Positions 8,438 to 17,335 of a stretch of 64,000 nt of DNA are shown piece after piece (the first letter of the stretch is position 1; the number at the start of each line of letters is the position of its first letter). Source of the stretch: CBDBBY01 sp965203795 (GTDB taxonomy: Bacteria; Pseudomonadota; Alphaproteobacteria; Rhodobacterales; Rhodobacteraceae); NCBI GenBank assembly GCA_965203795.1, contig OZ241915.1:3534001-3598000 (forward strand), written 5' to 3'. The position numbers and the translations under genes were made by a program. The notes beneath the pieces were generated by a model. It ran no database searches. It was given only the letters and a program-made list of their open reading frames with translations, and was not told the origin of the DNA.

Positions 8438-9040
8438 ATGTACGACGAGATATTCAAGATCGCCCAGATCGTTGTCGCGGACATAATCCTGTCCGGCGAC
8501 AACGCCCTCGTCATCGGCATGGCGGCGGCCGGGATCGAGAAGCAGTACCGCAAGCGGGTCGTGTTCGCGGGCATGGCCGTCGCGGCGCTGCTTAGGATCG
8601 CCTTCGCGGTGATCGCGTCCTACCTGATACGAATTCCCGGAATCCTCCTGTTCGGCGGCATCCTTCTCGGCTGGGTGTGCTGGCGGTTCTATCGAGACCT
8701 GATGGAGCAGCGGGCAGCGCGGAAGAAGGAGCCGGCCGCGGAGGACGAAACCGTGCCCAAGCGCAGAATGCGGGACGCGCTTTGGACGATCGCGGTCGCG
8801 GATGTCTCCATGTCGATCGACAACGTCCTCGCGGTCGCGGCGATCGCGCGCGAGGACACGGAGCTGCTCGTCTTCGGCTTGGGGCTGGCGATCGCGTTGA
8901 TGGCGTTCTTCGCGACGCTGATCATGAAAGTGCTGGCTCGGTTTCCGCTGCTTTCCTTCGCCGGGCTGGCGCTTCTGGTCTATCTTTCGCTTGCGATGAT
9001 CTGGGACGGATTGGAGGATTTGGCGAGGCTGTTCCACTGA
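8438..9040 (+). CDS. TerC-family integral membrane protein (YjbE-type, putative metal ion export)
   Basis: 200 residues with about six hydrophobic segments. TerC signatures are 'DIILSGDNALVIGMAAAG' near residues 15-32 and the repeated 'DVSMSIDNVLAVAAIA' near 123-138. The paired acidic DN motifs lie within the membrane. Members of this branch are linked to manganese or other metal efflux; the substrate here is inferred only. The gene converges on fxsA (55 bp between stops). It is a transfer candidate because it separates secB from fxsA, which are often adjacent. Confidence 0.82.
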   Translation: MYDEIFKIAQIVVADIILSGDNALVIGMAAAGIEKQYRKRVVFAGMAVAALLRIAFAVIASYLIRIPGILLFGGILLGWVCWRFYRDLMEQRAARKKEPAAEDETVPKRRMRDALWTIAVADVSMSIDNVLAVAAIAREDTELLVFGLGLAIALMAFFATLIMKVLARFPLLSFAGLALLVYLSLAMIWDGLEDLARLFH

Positions 9041-9094
9041 ACGGCGCCCGGTCCGCTTGGCAATCCTCTATCGGAAGCTGGCCGCCGCCCGCAG

Positions 9095-9547
9095 TCAGTC
9101 GGCGCGGCTGTCGCTGAAAACGTCCTCGGCGCGCCCTTCGATCGTCTCGGCGCCCGCCTCCGCGGCGGGGCCGGACCTCGACGCGAATTGCACGGCCTGC
9201 ATCGACACGTGCCGCCCGAATTCCCTGATCGTCCAAGCTCTGACCGAAGGGACGAGCAACGCGAACCCGATGGCATCCGTGAAGAAGCCGGGCGTAAGCA
9301 GCAGCAGCGCGGCGGCGAAAAGCAGAAGCCCGTGGAGCAGCTGGTCGGCAGGGTTCCGGCCGTCCGCCGCAGCCTGCCGGATGCCGGATATGACCGCGGC
9401 CGCTTGAGCGCGCAGCAATAGAGCGCCCGCGGCGGCGGTGAGGACGACGCATGCGAGCGTCGCCCAGACGCCGATATAGCCGCCGATCTGGACGAACAGC
9501 GCGATCTCTATGAGAGGCACGCCCAGAAGAACAAGAAACAATTTCAT
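9095..9547 (-). CDS. fxsA: FxsA-family cytoplasmic membrane protein
   Basis: 150 residues starting 'MKLFLVLLGVPLIEIALFVQ', the typical FxsA opening. 'GALLLRAQ' follows, then 'LLLTPGFFTDAIGFALLVPSVR', the most conserved family segment. There are three to four membrane spans and a hydrophilic tail. In E. coli FxsA relieves F-plasmid exclusion of phage T7; its housekeeping role is unclear. In Alphaproteobacteria it sits beside secB and the Tim44-like gene. Here both flanks have been moved away by accessory genes. Confidence 0.88.
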   Translation of the reverse strand: MKLFLVLLGVPLIEIALFVQIGGYIGVWATLACVVLTAAAGALLLRAQAAAVISGIRQAAADGRNPADQLLHGLLLFAAALLLLTPGFFTDAIGFALLVPSVRAWTIREFGRHVSMQAVQFASRSGPAAEAGAETIEGRAEDVFSDSRAD

Positions 9548-9705
9548 TCGAAGGCGATCCTAGCGTTCATAACGCCCATATTGGATGCGTCGCGCGCTGG
9601 CGCAAGGGCGGCTTCGGATAAAGATTCGGGCGGATGGAGGAAGTCGGCGGCCATCAAGGCCCGCCGGGAGGCGGGCGCCGCCGATGGCGGCGCCCGCGAA
9701 GCCTT

Positions 9706-10626
9706 TTACCTGTACCCGTCGGCGTTCTCGGAAGTGACGAGAACGGTTCCCGTGTCGATGACCGGGTCGAGCGAGCCGCCGCCGATCAGGGCCATGATGC
9801 TCTCAACGCCGATCGCGCCCATGTTGTAGGGGTTCTGAGCGACTGTCGCGGCCATCTCGCCCGCCAGAACGCTCTCCGCCGCGTCAGGATTGGCGTCGAA
9901 GCCGACAACGAACACCTGGTCGAGCATGTCGGCGTTCTTCAGAGCCTCGATTGCGCCGAGCCCCATGTTGTCGTTGCTTGCGAACACGGCTTTGAGGTTC
10001 GGGTTGCCGGTGATGATGTTCTCCATCACTGCCATTCCCTTGGCACGGTCCCACTCGCCGGTCTGCTCGGCGACGATGTTGAGCCCGCACGCCGACAATC
10101 CTTCTCTGGAGCCGTCCGCCCGTTTCATGCCCGTGGACTGCGTGATGATTCCCTGGAGGATCGCCACGTCGGAACCCGCTTCCACGTTGTCGCAGATGTG
10201 GTTCGCAGCCAAAGCGGCGCCCATCTGGTTGTCGGTCCCGATATAGGTAACGCCTTCGTTCGCCCCCCTGGTGTCGATGAACACAACCGGGACTCCGTCG
10301 GCCAAGGCCTCGTCCACGACGGGCGCAAGGGCGTTCGGATCCGTCGGCGCGAGGACGATGCCGTCGACGCCTTTGGCGAGCTGGTCCTCAATCTGCGCAA
10401 TTTGCGCGGGAACATCGGATTCCGTCGGCGGCGAAAGCACGACGACTTCCACGCCGAGCTCGGCAGCCTTTTCCTCTGCGCCGCGTTGCGCGGCGGCCCA
10501 GAAGGGATTGCCCGCGCCCGGTCCCTTCATGCTGACGACGATGGTCTGGGCGCTTGCGGACAAACCGGCGAACCCCGCTAGTGCAGACGCGGCCGCAAAA
10601 ACGCCGGCAGTCAACAGATGTCTCAT
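9706..10626 (-). CDS. Sugar ABC transporter periplasmic binding protein (RbsB/FrcB-like)
   Basis: 306 residues with a Sec signal peptide (about 1-26, ending ASAQ). A Peripla_BP_4 fold follows: 'KGPGAGNPFWAAAQRGAEE', 'ILAPTDPNALAPVVDEA'-like segment, 'VVFIDTRG', 'VFASNDNMGLGAIEAL' and 'VVGFDANPDA'. It would bind a monosaccharide in the periplasm and deliver it to the permease. It is the last gene of the ATPase-permease-binding-protein operon on the minus strand, 96 bp after the permease. Ribose, fructose or another sugar cannot be separated by eye. Confidence 0.88.
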   Translation of the reverse strand: MRHLLTAGVFAAASALAGFAGLSASAQTIVVSMKGPGAGNPFWAAAQRGAEEKAAELGVEVVVLSPPTESDVPAQIAQIEDQLAKGVDGIVLAPTDPNALAPVVDEALADGVPVVFIDTRGANEGVTYIGTDNQMGAALAANHICDNVEAGSDVAILQGIITQSTGMKRADGSREGLSACGLNIVAEQTGEWDRAKGMAVMENIITGNPNLKAVFASNDNMGLGAIEALKNADMLDQVFVVGFDANPDAAESVLAGEMAATVAQNPYNMGAIGVESIMALIGGGSLDPVIDTGTVLVTSENADGYR

Positions 10627-10722
10627 TTTCTCTTTCCTCTTCGATTCAAGGTTTACTGTCCGCCTGAATGTTCAGCACGCCGACGCCCGAAAGGGAATGC
10701 TTGGCCGGCGGCGGGCCTGTGT

Positions 10723-11766
10723 TCAGCGGCGCTGTCCGAGATCCCGCCGCAGGACGTCGATGAACACGGCGAGAACGATGATGCCGCCAATCAGGATCTG
10801 CTGCCAGAACGTGCTGACATCGTTCAGGTTCAGGCCGTTCCTTATCAAGCCCATGATCAGCACGCCACCGAAGATGCCCAGTACCTGCCCGCGGCCGCCG
10901 AAGAAGCTCGCACCGCCGATGATCACCGCGGCGATCGCCTCCAGCTCCATTCCGGTTCCCGCGTTCGGGAAGCCGGAGTTGGTCCTTCCGGCCATGATCA
11001 GTCCCGCGATCCCGGCCATCAGCCCGCAGATCGTGTAGACGGCGATCAGCATCCGGTCGACATTGATGCCGCTCACCCGGGCGGCATCGGGGTTGCCGCC
11101 GATGGCGTAGACGCGCCTTCCGAACACCGTGTGCTCAAGAAGGATCCAGAAGATCAGGTAGACGGCGATCGTGAACAGGAACACGACCGGCAGATGCAGC
11201 CTGGTGCCGTCGAATTCGCCGAGAAAGATGCGCTCCGCGCCCAGGAACCGAACGGGATCGGGCAATCCCGAATAGGGAACGCCGCCGGAAATCAGGTTCG
11301 CGAGCCCTCGCGCCATGAAGAGCATGCCCAGCGTCATGATGAACGGGTGCGGCATGCGCAGCTTTGTTATTCCTATCCCGTTGATGAAGCCCGCGATCAT
11401 GCCCATCAGCGGCGAAAGGAGGAGGACGATCGGCCATGGAACGCCAGCCGCGTTCGACACCGCAAGCGTCATCATTCCGAGAGCGAGAACCGAGCCGACC
11501 GACAGGTCGATGCCCGCGGTCAGTATGACCACGAACATGCCTATCGAAAGCATTCCGTTCGCGGCGGTCTGCTTGAATATGTTCGTGATGTTCCGCCAGG
11601 TGAGGAAAACGTCGGGCTGAAGGGCCCAAAGCGCGATGCACATGACGGCGATCACCAGAAGGATGCCGTACCTGTCGAGGAACGGAAGCAGCCTGGCTCC
11701 GCGCGGCATTGCCTGCTCCGCAGGCTCGGCGGCGCCTATGCCGTCCGCTTCATGCGACGCGGTCAT
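10723..11766 (-). CDS. Sugar ABC transporter permease (RbsC/FrcC-like)
   Basis: 347 residues with about ten hydrophobic spans. RbsC-type signatures include 'VILTAGIDLSVGSVLALG', 'MTLGMLFMARGLANLISGG', 'YAIGGNPDAARVSGINV' and 'VIIGGASFFGGRGQVLG'. It forms the membrane channel for the sugar importer. The start overlaps the end of the upstream ATPase gene by 17 bp, so the two are translationally coupled. Confidence 0.9.
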   Translation of the reverse strand: MTASHEADGIGAAEPAEQAMPRGARLLPFLDRYGILLVIAVMCIALWALQPDVFLTWRNITNIFKQTAANGMLSIGMFVVILTAGIDLSVGSVLALGMMTLAVSNAAGVPWPIVLLLSPLMGMIAGFINGIGITKLRMPHPFIMTLGMLFMARGLANLISGGVPYSGLPDPVRFLGAERIFLGEFDGTRLHLPVVFLFTIAVYLIFWILLEHTVFGRRVYAIGGNPDAARVSGINVDRMLIAVYTICGLMAGIAGLIMAGRTNSGFPNAGTGMELEAIAAVIIGGASFFGGRGQVLGIFGGVLIMGLIRNGLNLNDVSTFWQQILIGGIIVLAVFIDVLRRDLGQRR

Positions 11767-12601
11767 GAGCGGGCTTCTCGACGTTTTCCTTGGTTCCCAT
11801 GATCCATCCGATGACTTCGCTCCGGGTGGTTTCGCTCAGCCTGGATTCCGCGAAGTTCCGGCCGTGGTAGAGCGCCATGACGCGGTCGCAGACATAGAAG
11901 ATGTCGTCCATTCTGTGGCTGATGATGACGACGGAGATCCCGCGCTCCTTCAGGCCGAGTATGAGGTCCAGCACCTTGCCGACCTCCTTGATCGCGAGCG
12001 CGGCCGTGGGCTCGTCCATGATCACGACGCGGGCGTCGAACGCTATGGACCGGGCGATCGCGACGGCCTGCCGCTGCCCGCCGGACAGCTCCTCGACCTT
12101 CTGCTCGACGCTTTTTACGTGGATCTTCAGGTTGCTCAGGTGGTCCTGCGCCTGCCGCAGCCCCGCCCGGTGGTCGAACAGCGTGACCAGCCCGCCGAGG
12201 ATTTTCCGGCGCGGCTCCCTGCCGAGGTAGATGTTCTCGGCGATGTTCATGTTCCCGGCGAGCGCAAGGTCCTGGTAGACCATTTCGATTCCCAGGCTTC
12301 GCGCCGCCGCGGGGCTGGCGAACTGGACGGGCTCGCCTTCGAACACGATGGATCCTGCGCTGGGCGGATGCAGTCCCGACAGCACCTTCATGAGGGTGGA
12401 TTTCCCGGCGCCGTTGTCGCCGACGACTCCGAGCACCTCCCCCGGCATCAACTCGAGGTCGACATCCTGCAAGGCGGTCAGCGCGCCGAAGTATTTCGAT
12501 ATCCTCCGGGCTTCCAGAACCGCCGTCGGGTGCTCATCCTTCATGCTGGCAAAGGCCTTCCCGCTGATGCGCGCCGCTTTCAGATCTGCCGCGGCCGACA
12601 T
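11750..12601 (-). CDS. Sugar ABC transporter ATPase, single-domain (FrcA-like)
   Basis: 283 residues with one complete nucleotide-binding domain: Walker A 'GDNGAGKSTLMK', signature 'LSGGQRQAVAIARS' and Walker B 'VVIMDEPTAAL'. RbsA-type ATPases have two fused domains (~500 aa), whereas FrcA of the fructose transporter has one. The length therefore points to an FrcBCA-like system. The start at 12601 has GGAAAGG close by; an in-frame ATG at 12544 is an alternative. It is the first gene of the operon, divergent from the TRAP operon across a 530-bp gap. Confidence 0.88.
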   Translation of the reverse strand: MSAAADLKAARISGKAFASMKDEHPTAVLEARRISKYFGALTALQDVDLELMPGEVLGVVGDNGAGKSTLMKVLSGLHPPSAGSIVFEGEPVQFASPAAARSLGIEMVYQDLALAGNMNIAENIYLGREPRRKILGGLVTLFDHRAGLRQAQDHLSNLKIHVKSVEQKVEELSGGQRQAVAIARSIAFDARVVIMDEPTAALAIKEVGKVLDLILGLKERGISVVIISHRMDDIFYVCDRVMALYHGRNFAESRLSETTRSEVIGWIMGTKENVEKPAHDRVA

Positions 12602-13131
12602 GGCCTTTCCGGCTACTCAAACGCTTCCGTTTTGGCAAGAAGCGGCCCGGCTCGGCCGAGGCCCGAACCGCGGACGGCGCTCGAGCTCCAAGGCGTGGAT
12701 GCAGCCGGAATGTTCCCGGCAGCTGGCAGGCAGGAATCCGCGAATCGCCTTGCTGCAAGGGGAAAATCGCGTTTCCGCGTCGTGAAGTTCAGGCTGAAGC
12801 GTTTCCGCCTATCCGGTCGGGTTCGCTGGCGGCGGCGACCCTAGCGGCGGAGCGATCGGCAATTCTCGGCGGATCGGCGCTCGCTTCTCGGAAATGCCGC
12901 CCCGAAGCCCTGCGCGGGGCCGGCACAGCACGCGTCTGAACTCGGCCAGCCAAGGACGGGATACCCGGCTCAGCGAGAGCCAATTTCATGCAACGGCGGA
13001 TTCAACGGAACAAACCTTGATCCCGAATGCCTGCCAAACACTGGAAAACGCGGCGGCAGCCGATTATCGTTGAAACAGATTCCCACGCGAAGCGATCCGG
13101 CTTCGGGAACTCTGAAGAGGAGGAGAAGGAA
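12602..13131. other. Divergent intergenic region between ABC and TRAP operons
   Basis: 530 bp without a convincing gene. It must carry promoters for both operons. No clear operator palindrome was found by eye. The forward frame leading into dctP is open from 13027, but the start codon with a strong ribosome site is at 13132. Confidence 0.5.
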
Positions 13132-14163
13132 ATGCCTGAATGCACGACTTGGTTGCCGCGTCCGCGCGGATTTCCCGGAATGCGCGCCGCGCGAACAGCG
13201 ATGGCGTCCGCGGCGCTGGCCGCTGCCGCCGTCGGCGCGCCGGCGGCGGAGCTGTCGCTCGCTTACTTCATGGGCCCAAAGCATCCGATGGTGGCAGGGC
13301 TGTTCAACCCGTTCGCGGAAAGGCTTGAGGAGGTTTCCGGAGGCCAGCTGACGGTCAAGCAGTACCCCGGCGGAGCGCTGAACTCGTCGCCTCCGAAACA
13401 GTATTCCATCCTGCTGGACGGCGTCGCCGACATCGCGTTCGCGCTCCCCGGCTATACCGGCGACCTGTTCCCGAAAACCAACATCGTCGCCTACCCCGGA
13501 GTCTGCTCGTCCGCGCTGGAATGCACAGCGGCGCTGCTCGCCGCCAAGCCTGCCTTGGAGGACGAATACGACGCCAAGGTTCTCGCGATCTGGGCCAACG
13601 GGCCGCCCGTGCTCCTGACCCGCGACAAGCCGGTGCGCTCGATGGACGATCTCAAGGGAATGAAGGTCCGGGTCACGACGCCCCAGAGCGTTCCCTTCGT
13701 CGAGGCCTTGGGCGCGTCGGCGGTGGCCCAGCCGGTTTCGGTCGTCAACCAGAACCTGGCGAACGGGGTGATCGACGCCATCGCGATCGATTCCGCAGGC
13801 ATAGCGTCATTCAAGCTCCAGGAGCCGGCGAACTATCTCACCACATGGTTCCCCGGCTCGGGCTCGGCTTTCGTGCTTCTGATGAACAGGCAGGTCTACG
13901 AGTCGCTCTCGGACGAGGAGCGGGGCTGGGTCGACGCCGCGGCCGACCGCTCGCTTTCGGAAGGGGCCGGGGCGGCCTTCGAGGCGGCGGGAGAACGCGG
14001 ACTGCGCGTTGCGCAGGAAGCTGGCGTCGAGATCATCGACCTCCCGGAGGACGAGATGCAGCGGATCGAAAGCGTGCTCGCGCCGGTCTACGATGGTCTG
14101 CTGCCGACCGCTGCAGGCGGAAGCACCGTCGGCGAAGTGATCTCGCTGATGACGGGCGGCTGA
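13132..14163 (+). CDS. dctP: TRAP transporter solute-binding protein (DctP family)
   Basis: 343 residues. A signal-peptide region (about 17-41) is followed by 'LSLAYFMGPKHPMVAGLFNPFAERLEEVSGGQL', a DctP opening. Mid-protein 'DLKGMKVRVTTPQSVPFVEALGASAV' holds the usual carboxylate-contacting Arg (VRVT), and 'LANGVIDAIAIDSAGI' follows. The ATG at 13132 lies after AGGAGGAGAAGGA, an excellent ribosome site. The protein delivers an organic acid or similar solute to DctQM. First gene of a three-gene operon, four bases before dctQ. Confidence 0.88.
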   Translation: MPECTTWLPRPRGFPGMRAARTAMASAALAAAAVGAPAAELSLAYFMGPKHPMVAGLFNPFAERLEEVSGGQLTVKQYPGGALNSSPPKQYSILLDGVADIAFALPGYTGDLFPKTNIVAYPGVCSSALECTAALLAAKPALEDEYDAKVLAIWANGPPVLLTRDKPVRSMDDLKGMKVRVTTPQSVPFVEALGASAVAQPVSVVNQNLANGVIDAIAIDSAGIASFKLQEPANYLTTWFPGSGSAFVLLMNRQVYESLSDEERGWVDAAADRSLSEGAGAAFEAAGERGLRVAQEAGVEIIDLPEDEMQRIESVLAPVYDGLLPTAAGGSTVGEVISLMTGG

Positions 14164-14167
14164 CCCC

Positions 14168-14704
14168 GTGCCGGACGGCGGCGCCCGGAGCTTCCTTTCC
14201 GGTGCGCAGGGGCGCCTGGACAAGCACTCGCAACTGATCGCGGCGCTCGGAGGCGCCGCGCTCGTTGCTCTGGTTGCCGTCACGGTCGTGGCGGTCTTCT
14301 GGCGCTACATCCTCAACAGTCCGATATTCGGAATCGAGGACGTTTCGACGATGACCCTCACGGTCGTCGTGGCGGCCGCGGTCGCGTACGGAGCGCACAA
14401 GCAGGCGCATGTCGGCGTCAACATAATCGGCTTCGCGTTCAGCCGCCGCGTAACGCGGATCACGGACCTCGCGGCGAGAACGCTGACGTTCGCGATCGCG
14501 GCGGTCGCGGGATACGCCCTGCTCGCCAAGGGGAGCTGCGGCCTGCCCTGCGGCCACATCACCAGCAATCTCGCCATTCCGCATCCGCCGTTCTATTTCG
14601 TGCTCGGCGCGGCGATGCTTTCGTACGCGGCAGTGCTGCTGTTCCAGATCGCCGTCGGCATCGCGAACTGGACGGGCGAAGATCCCAACGAAATGCGCGG
14701 CTGA
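14168..14704 (+). CDS. dctQ: TRAP transporter small permease (DctQ)
   Basis: 178 residues with four hydrophobic spans. It shows the DctQ pattern 'VFWRYILNSPIFGIEDVSTM' followed by 'AYGAHKQAHVGVNIIG'. It starts with GTG at 14168, four bases after dctP. Its TGA overlaps the ATG of dctM, so the two membrane subunits are coupled. It partners DctM in sodium-driven uptake. Confidence 0.87.
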   Translation: MPDGGARSFLSGAQGRLDKHSQLIAALGGAALVALVAVTVVAVFWRYILNSPIFGIEDVSTMTLTVVVAAAVAYGAHKQAHVGVNIIGFAFSRRVTRITDLAARTLTFAIAAVAGYALLAKGSCGLPCGHITSNLAIPHPPFYFVLGAAMLSYAAVLLFQIAVGIANWTGEDPNEMRG

Positions 14705-16008
14705 TGGACGGATCCGCGCTCGCCGCATTGGGCTTTGCGGCGCTGTTCGTTCTTCTGTTCATCAGGGTGCCCGTCGGGGCTGCGCTGCTGATTGTCGGCG
14801 CGGCCGGGATACATGCGATCAGGCCGCAGGCCAGCCTGCCCGTGCTGGCTGGCGAGATATTCGCGGAGTCTTCGAATTACGCGCTGACAATCCTGCCGCT
14901 GTTCATACTGATGGGGAACCTGGCCGGCATTTCCGGCATGAGCCGCGACCTCTACGCGGCCGCGCACAGCTGGCTCGGCCATTTCCGCGGCGGCCTCGCG
15001 TCGGCGTCGATCGTCGGCTGCGCGGGGTTCTCCGCGCTTTCGGGATCGTCGCTGGCGGCAGCCCTGACAATGGGGCGCGTGTCGCTTCCCGAGATGAAAA
15101 GGTTCAGCTACGCCGATTCGCTGTCGACCGGGGCGATCGCGGCCGGCGGGACGCTCGGAATTCTGATTCCGCCTTCGGCCGGGTTCGTGATCTACGCGAT
15201 TCTGACCGAGGTCAGCATCGGCAGGCTCTTCATCGCCGGCGTCGTTCCCGGGATCCTGCTCACCTTGATGTTCGTGCTCACTGTCTGGCTGGTCGTGGCG
15301 AGGGATCCGTCGAAAGCGCCGCGCTCCTTGCAGCCCGAGCCGCTGAAGGTTCGCTTTGCCATGATGCTTAAAGCGACTTGGATCATCGCGATCGTGTTCG
15401 TGACGATAGGCGGCATTTACGCGGGGGTGTTCTCGGCCGTCGAGGCCGCCGGCATCGGCGCGATGCTGGCGTTCGCGGCATGCATTCTGCGAAGGGGGCT
15501 GACCAGGGAAGGGGTCGCCGAAGCGATCGGATCGACACTCAAGGCGACCGGCACGGCATTCTTCATCCTGTTCGGCGCATTCGTGTTCAAGACCTTTGTC
15601 GGCTTCACGGGCGTCGCCTTCGCGCTGACGGAATGGGTGGAGTCGGCGGGGCTGACCGGAACTCACGTGGTCCTGGCGGTGCTGGTCGCGTTCATGATTC
15701 TCGGAACGTTCCTCGAAGGGTTCGCCATGCTCGTCCTGACCATTCCGCTGATCCAGCCGGTATTGGAATCGCAGGGAATAGACATGGTCTGGTTCGGCGT
15801 ACTCATTGTCATCGTCTTGGAAATGGCGCTGATTTCGCCTCCGGTCGGACTGAACGTGTTCGTGGTGAAGGGCATAGCGACGGACGTGCCGATCAATACG
15901 ATCTTCCGGGGCATCGTGCCGTTCTGGCTGGCGATGCTGGCCACCCTGGCGCTGGTGCTTCTTTTCCCGGGGCTCACGCTGTTTCTGCCGAATTCCATGT
16001 TCGGCTGA
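14704..16008 (+). CDS. dctM: TRAP transporter large permease (DctM)
   Basis: 434 residues, about twelve spans, normal DctM length. Recognisable segments are 'LTILPLFILMGNLAGISGMSRDLY', 'ALSGSSLAAALTMGRVSLPEM', 'GTLGILIPPSAGFVIYAILTEVSIG' and near the end 'MALISPPVGLNVFVVKGIA'. It is the sodium-coupled channel subunit of the TRAP system. The downstream flavin reductase-like gene begins 18 bp after the stop and may be cotranscribed. Confidence 0.92.
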   Translation: MDGSALAALGFAALFVLLFIRVPVGAALLIVGAAGIHAIRPQASLPVLAGEIFAESSNYALTILPLFILMGNLAGISGMSRDLYAAAHSWLGHFRGGLASASIVGCAGFSALSGSSLAAALTMGRVSLPEMKRFSYADSLSTGAIAAGGTLGILIPPSAGFVIYAILTEVSIGRLFIAGVVPGILLTLMFVLTVWLVVARDPSKAPRSLQPEPLKVRFAMMLKATWIIAIVFVTIGGIYAGVFSAVEAAGIGAMLAFAACILRRGLTREGVAEAIGSTLKATGTAFFILFGAFVFKTFVGFTGVAFALTEWVESAGLTGTHVVLAVLVAFMILGTFLEGFAMLVLTIPLIQPVLESQGIDMVWFGVLIVIVLEMALISPPVGLNVFVVKGIATDVPINTIFRGIVPFWLAMLATLALVLLFPGLTLFLPNSMFG

Positions 16009-16026
16009 ACGTCGCGAAGCCGGCGG

Positions 16027-16539
16027 ATGGCGGAGGAAGACGCGGCGCGGCGCATTGGCGGCGGGTTCGACGGCGGCGCTTTCCGGGACGTGCTCGGGAT
16101 GTTCCCGACCGGCGTGTGCGTTCTGACGGCGCGAACGCCGGAGGGCGAAGACCTCGGGTTCACGATCAGTTCATTCAATTCCCTGTCCATCGATCCGCCT
16201 CTCGTGCTCTTCAGCATCAGCCGAAAGGCGCACAGCCTGCCGAAGTGGGCGCAGTGCGACGAGTTCGTGATCAATGTCCTTTCGAGCGGGCAGTCCGGGC
16301 TGTCCGAGAAGTTCGCGAAGGCGCTGAGCGACAAGTGGCGAGGGGTCGATTTCGCGCGCGGCGCGTCCGGGGCGCCCGTCCTTCAGGACGCGGCCGCGAC
16401 CCTGCAGTGCCGTCGGCACGCCCTTCACGATGGCGGCGACCATCTCCTGTTCCTGGCGCGCGTTCTGCAATTCGAGCTTGATCCAAGATCGGCGCCGCTA
16501 GTCTTCTGCATGGGGCGGTACCACATGCTCGGAACCTGA
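16027..16539 (+). CDS. Flavin reductase-like FMN-binding protein
   Basis: 170 residues matching the flavin reductase domain: 'FRDVLGMFPTGVCVLTAR', 'GFTISSFNSLSIDPPLVLFSISRKAHSLP', 'FVINVLSSGQ' and 'HDGGDHLLFLARVLQFE' with the conserved GDH. Such proteins supply reduced FMN/FAD to two-component monooxygenases. No oxygenase partner lies next to it; the P450 at 25.3 kb normally uses a ferredoxin system instead. Placement behind the TRAP genes suggests action on the imported solute, which is only an inference. Confidence 0.82.
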   Translation: MAEEDAARRIGGGFDGGAFRDVLGMFPTGVCVLTARTPEGEDLGFTISSFNSLSIDPPLVLFSISRKAHSLPKWAQCDEFVINVLSSGQSGLSEKFAKALSDKWRGVDFARGASGAPVLQDAAATLQCRRHALHDGGDHLLFLARVLQFELDPRSAPLVFCMGRYHMLGT

Positions 16540-16625
16540 TTGAGTTCCGATATTTTTTTGCAATTCCGCCTTGCGGTGCGGGATTGTCGTGCGGACAGCG
16601 CCTGAACCCGGTCGCTGGCGCACAC

Positions 16626-16660
16626 TTGATTTCGTCCGATCCTGCGACTACTAGACAATC
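16626..16660 (+). promoter_or_regulatory. Candidate sigma-70 promoter giving leaderless transcript
   Basis: TTGATT (16626-16631), a 17-bp spacer and TACTAG (16649-16654) lie directly before the ATG at 16661. Transcription would start only about six bases after the -10, close to or at the ATG. No ribosome site is present. A similar layout (TTGATG, 17 bp, TAACTA) precedes the paralogue at 46887 on the minus strand. Confidence 0.4.
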
Positions 16661-17080
16661 ATGGCGCATTCCTCACCAATCGACGACGACGTACGAATTA
16701 GCGGATTGAACAGCGAGACCGCTGCTGAAATCGTCAGCCTTATTCGCGCTGAGATCAAAGCCAGCGAATTGCATTCCCGGCCCTCGGCAGCCGCGCGTGG
16801 TCCAACAATTGATGCCAGTGCGCACATCTGGGCGGCGGCAGGCACAACTATCGCCACGGCGACCTTGGTCGTCGGTATTTTCCTATGGCAGCTTACCGAC
16901 TTGCGTGAAGACATGCGGGCGGATTCCCAAAGCATCCGAATGGAGATCGGAAGCGTCCGAGCGGAGATCGGAAGCGTCCGGGAAGAGGTCGGCACCCTTA
17001 GAGGTGAGGTCGCCGCATTGCGGGAGAGGATCGTCCGCGTGGAAACGCTGCTTCTGGATCGGTTGCCGACTTCCCCTTAG
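16661..17080 (+). CDS. Small membrane-anchored coiled-coil protein ('MAHSSPID' family), copy 1
   Basis: 139 residues. It starts MAHSSPIDDD, then an Ala/Ser-rich linker, one membrane span ('WAAAGTTIATATLVVGIFLW', about 50-69), and a heptad-patterned helix made of repeats such as EIGSVRA/EIGSVRE/EVGTLRG to the C-terminus. The N-terminal motif, the TTIATATLVV span and the coiled coil are shared with the gene at 46108-46887, so they are paralogues. No ribosome site precedes the ATG. Function unknown; a scaffold or sensor role at the membrane is possible. Confidence 0.75.
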   Translation: MAHSSPIDDDVRISGLNSETAAEIVSLIRAEIKASELHSRPSAAARGPTIDASAHIWAAAGTTIATATLVVGIFLWQLTDLREDMRADSQSIRMEIGSVRAEIGSVREEVGTLRGEVAALRERIVRVETLLLDRLPTSP

Positions 17081-17335
17081 GACGGCCGCCCGAGAAACAG
17101 CCGCGACGATCAACATGCTGATTCACCATGTCCGATCCGGAACGGCACGTCCGTGCGCTGGGCCGAATTCCGGCGCATCCTGAATTTGCGGACGGGCTTC
17201 TTCGGCATCCCGGCCATGCCATGGAGCTCCCGCAGACGACTTCGGCCGAGGCCGAACTGTAGACAAGCCGAAGGCCATGCCGTAAGTTGAAGCCCACGGC
17301 GCAAAAATCCGCTGAAATCCGATCTCCAGGGGACA

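Noticed and set aside
10271..11038. Forward open frames across the sugar ABC operon (e.g. 9634-10581, 10618-11802)
   Set aside because: They are antisense to well-supported transporter genes and show no domains.
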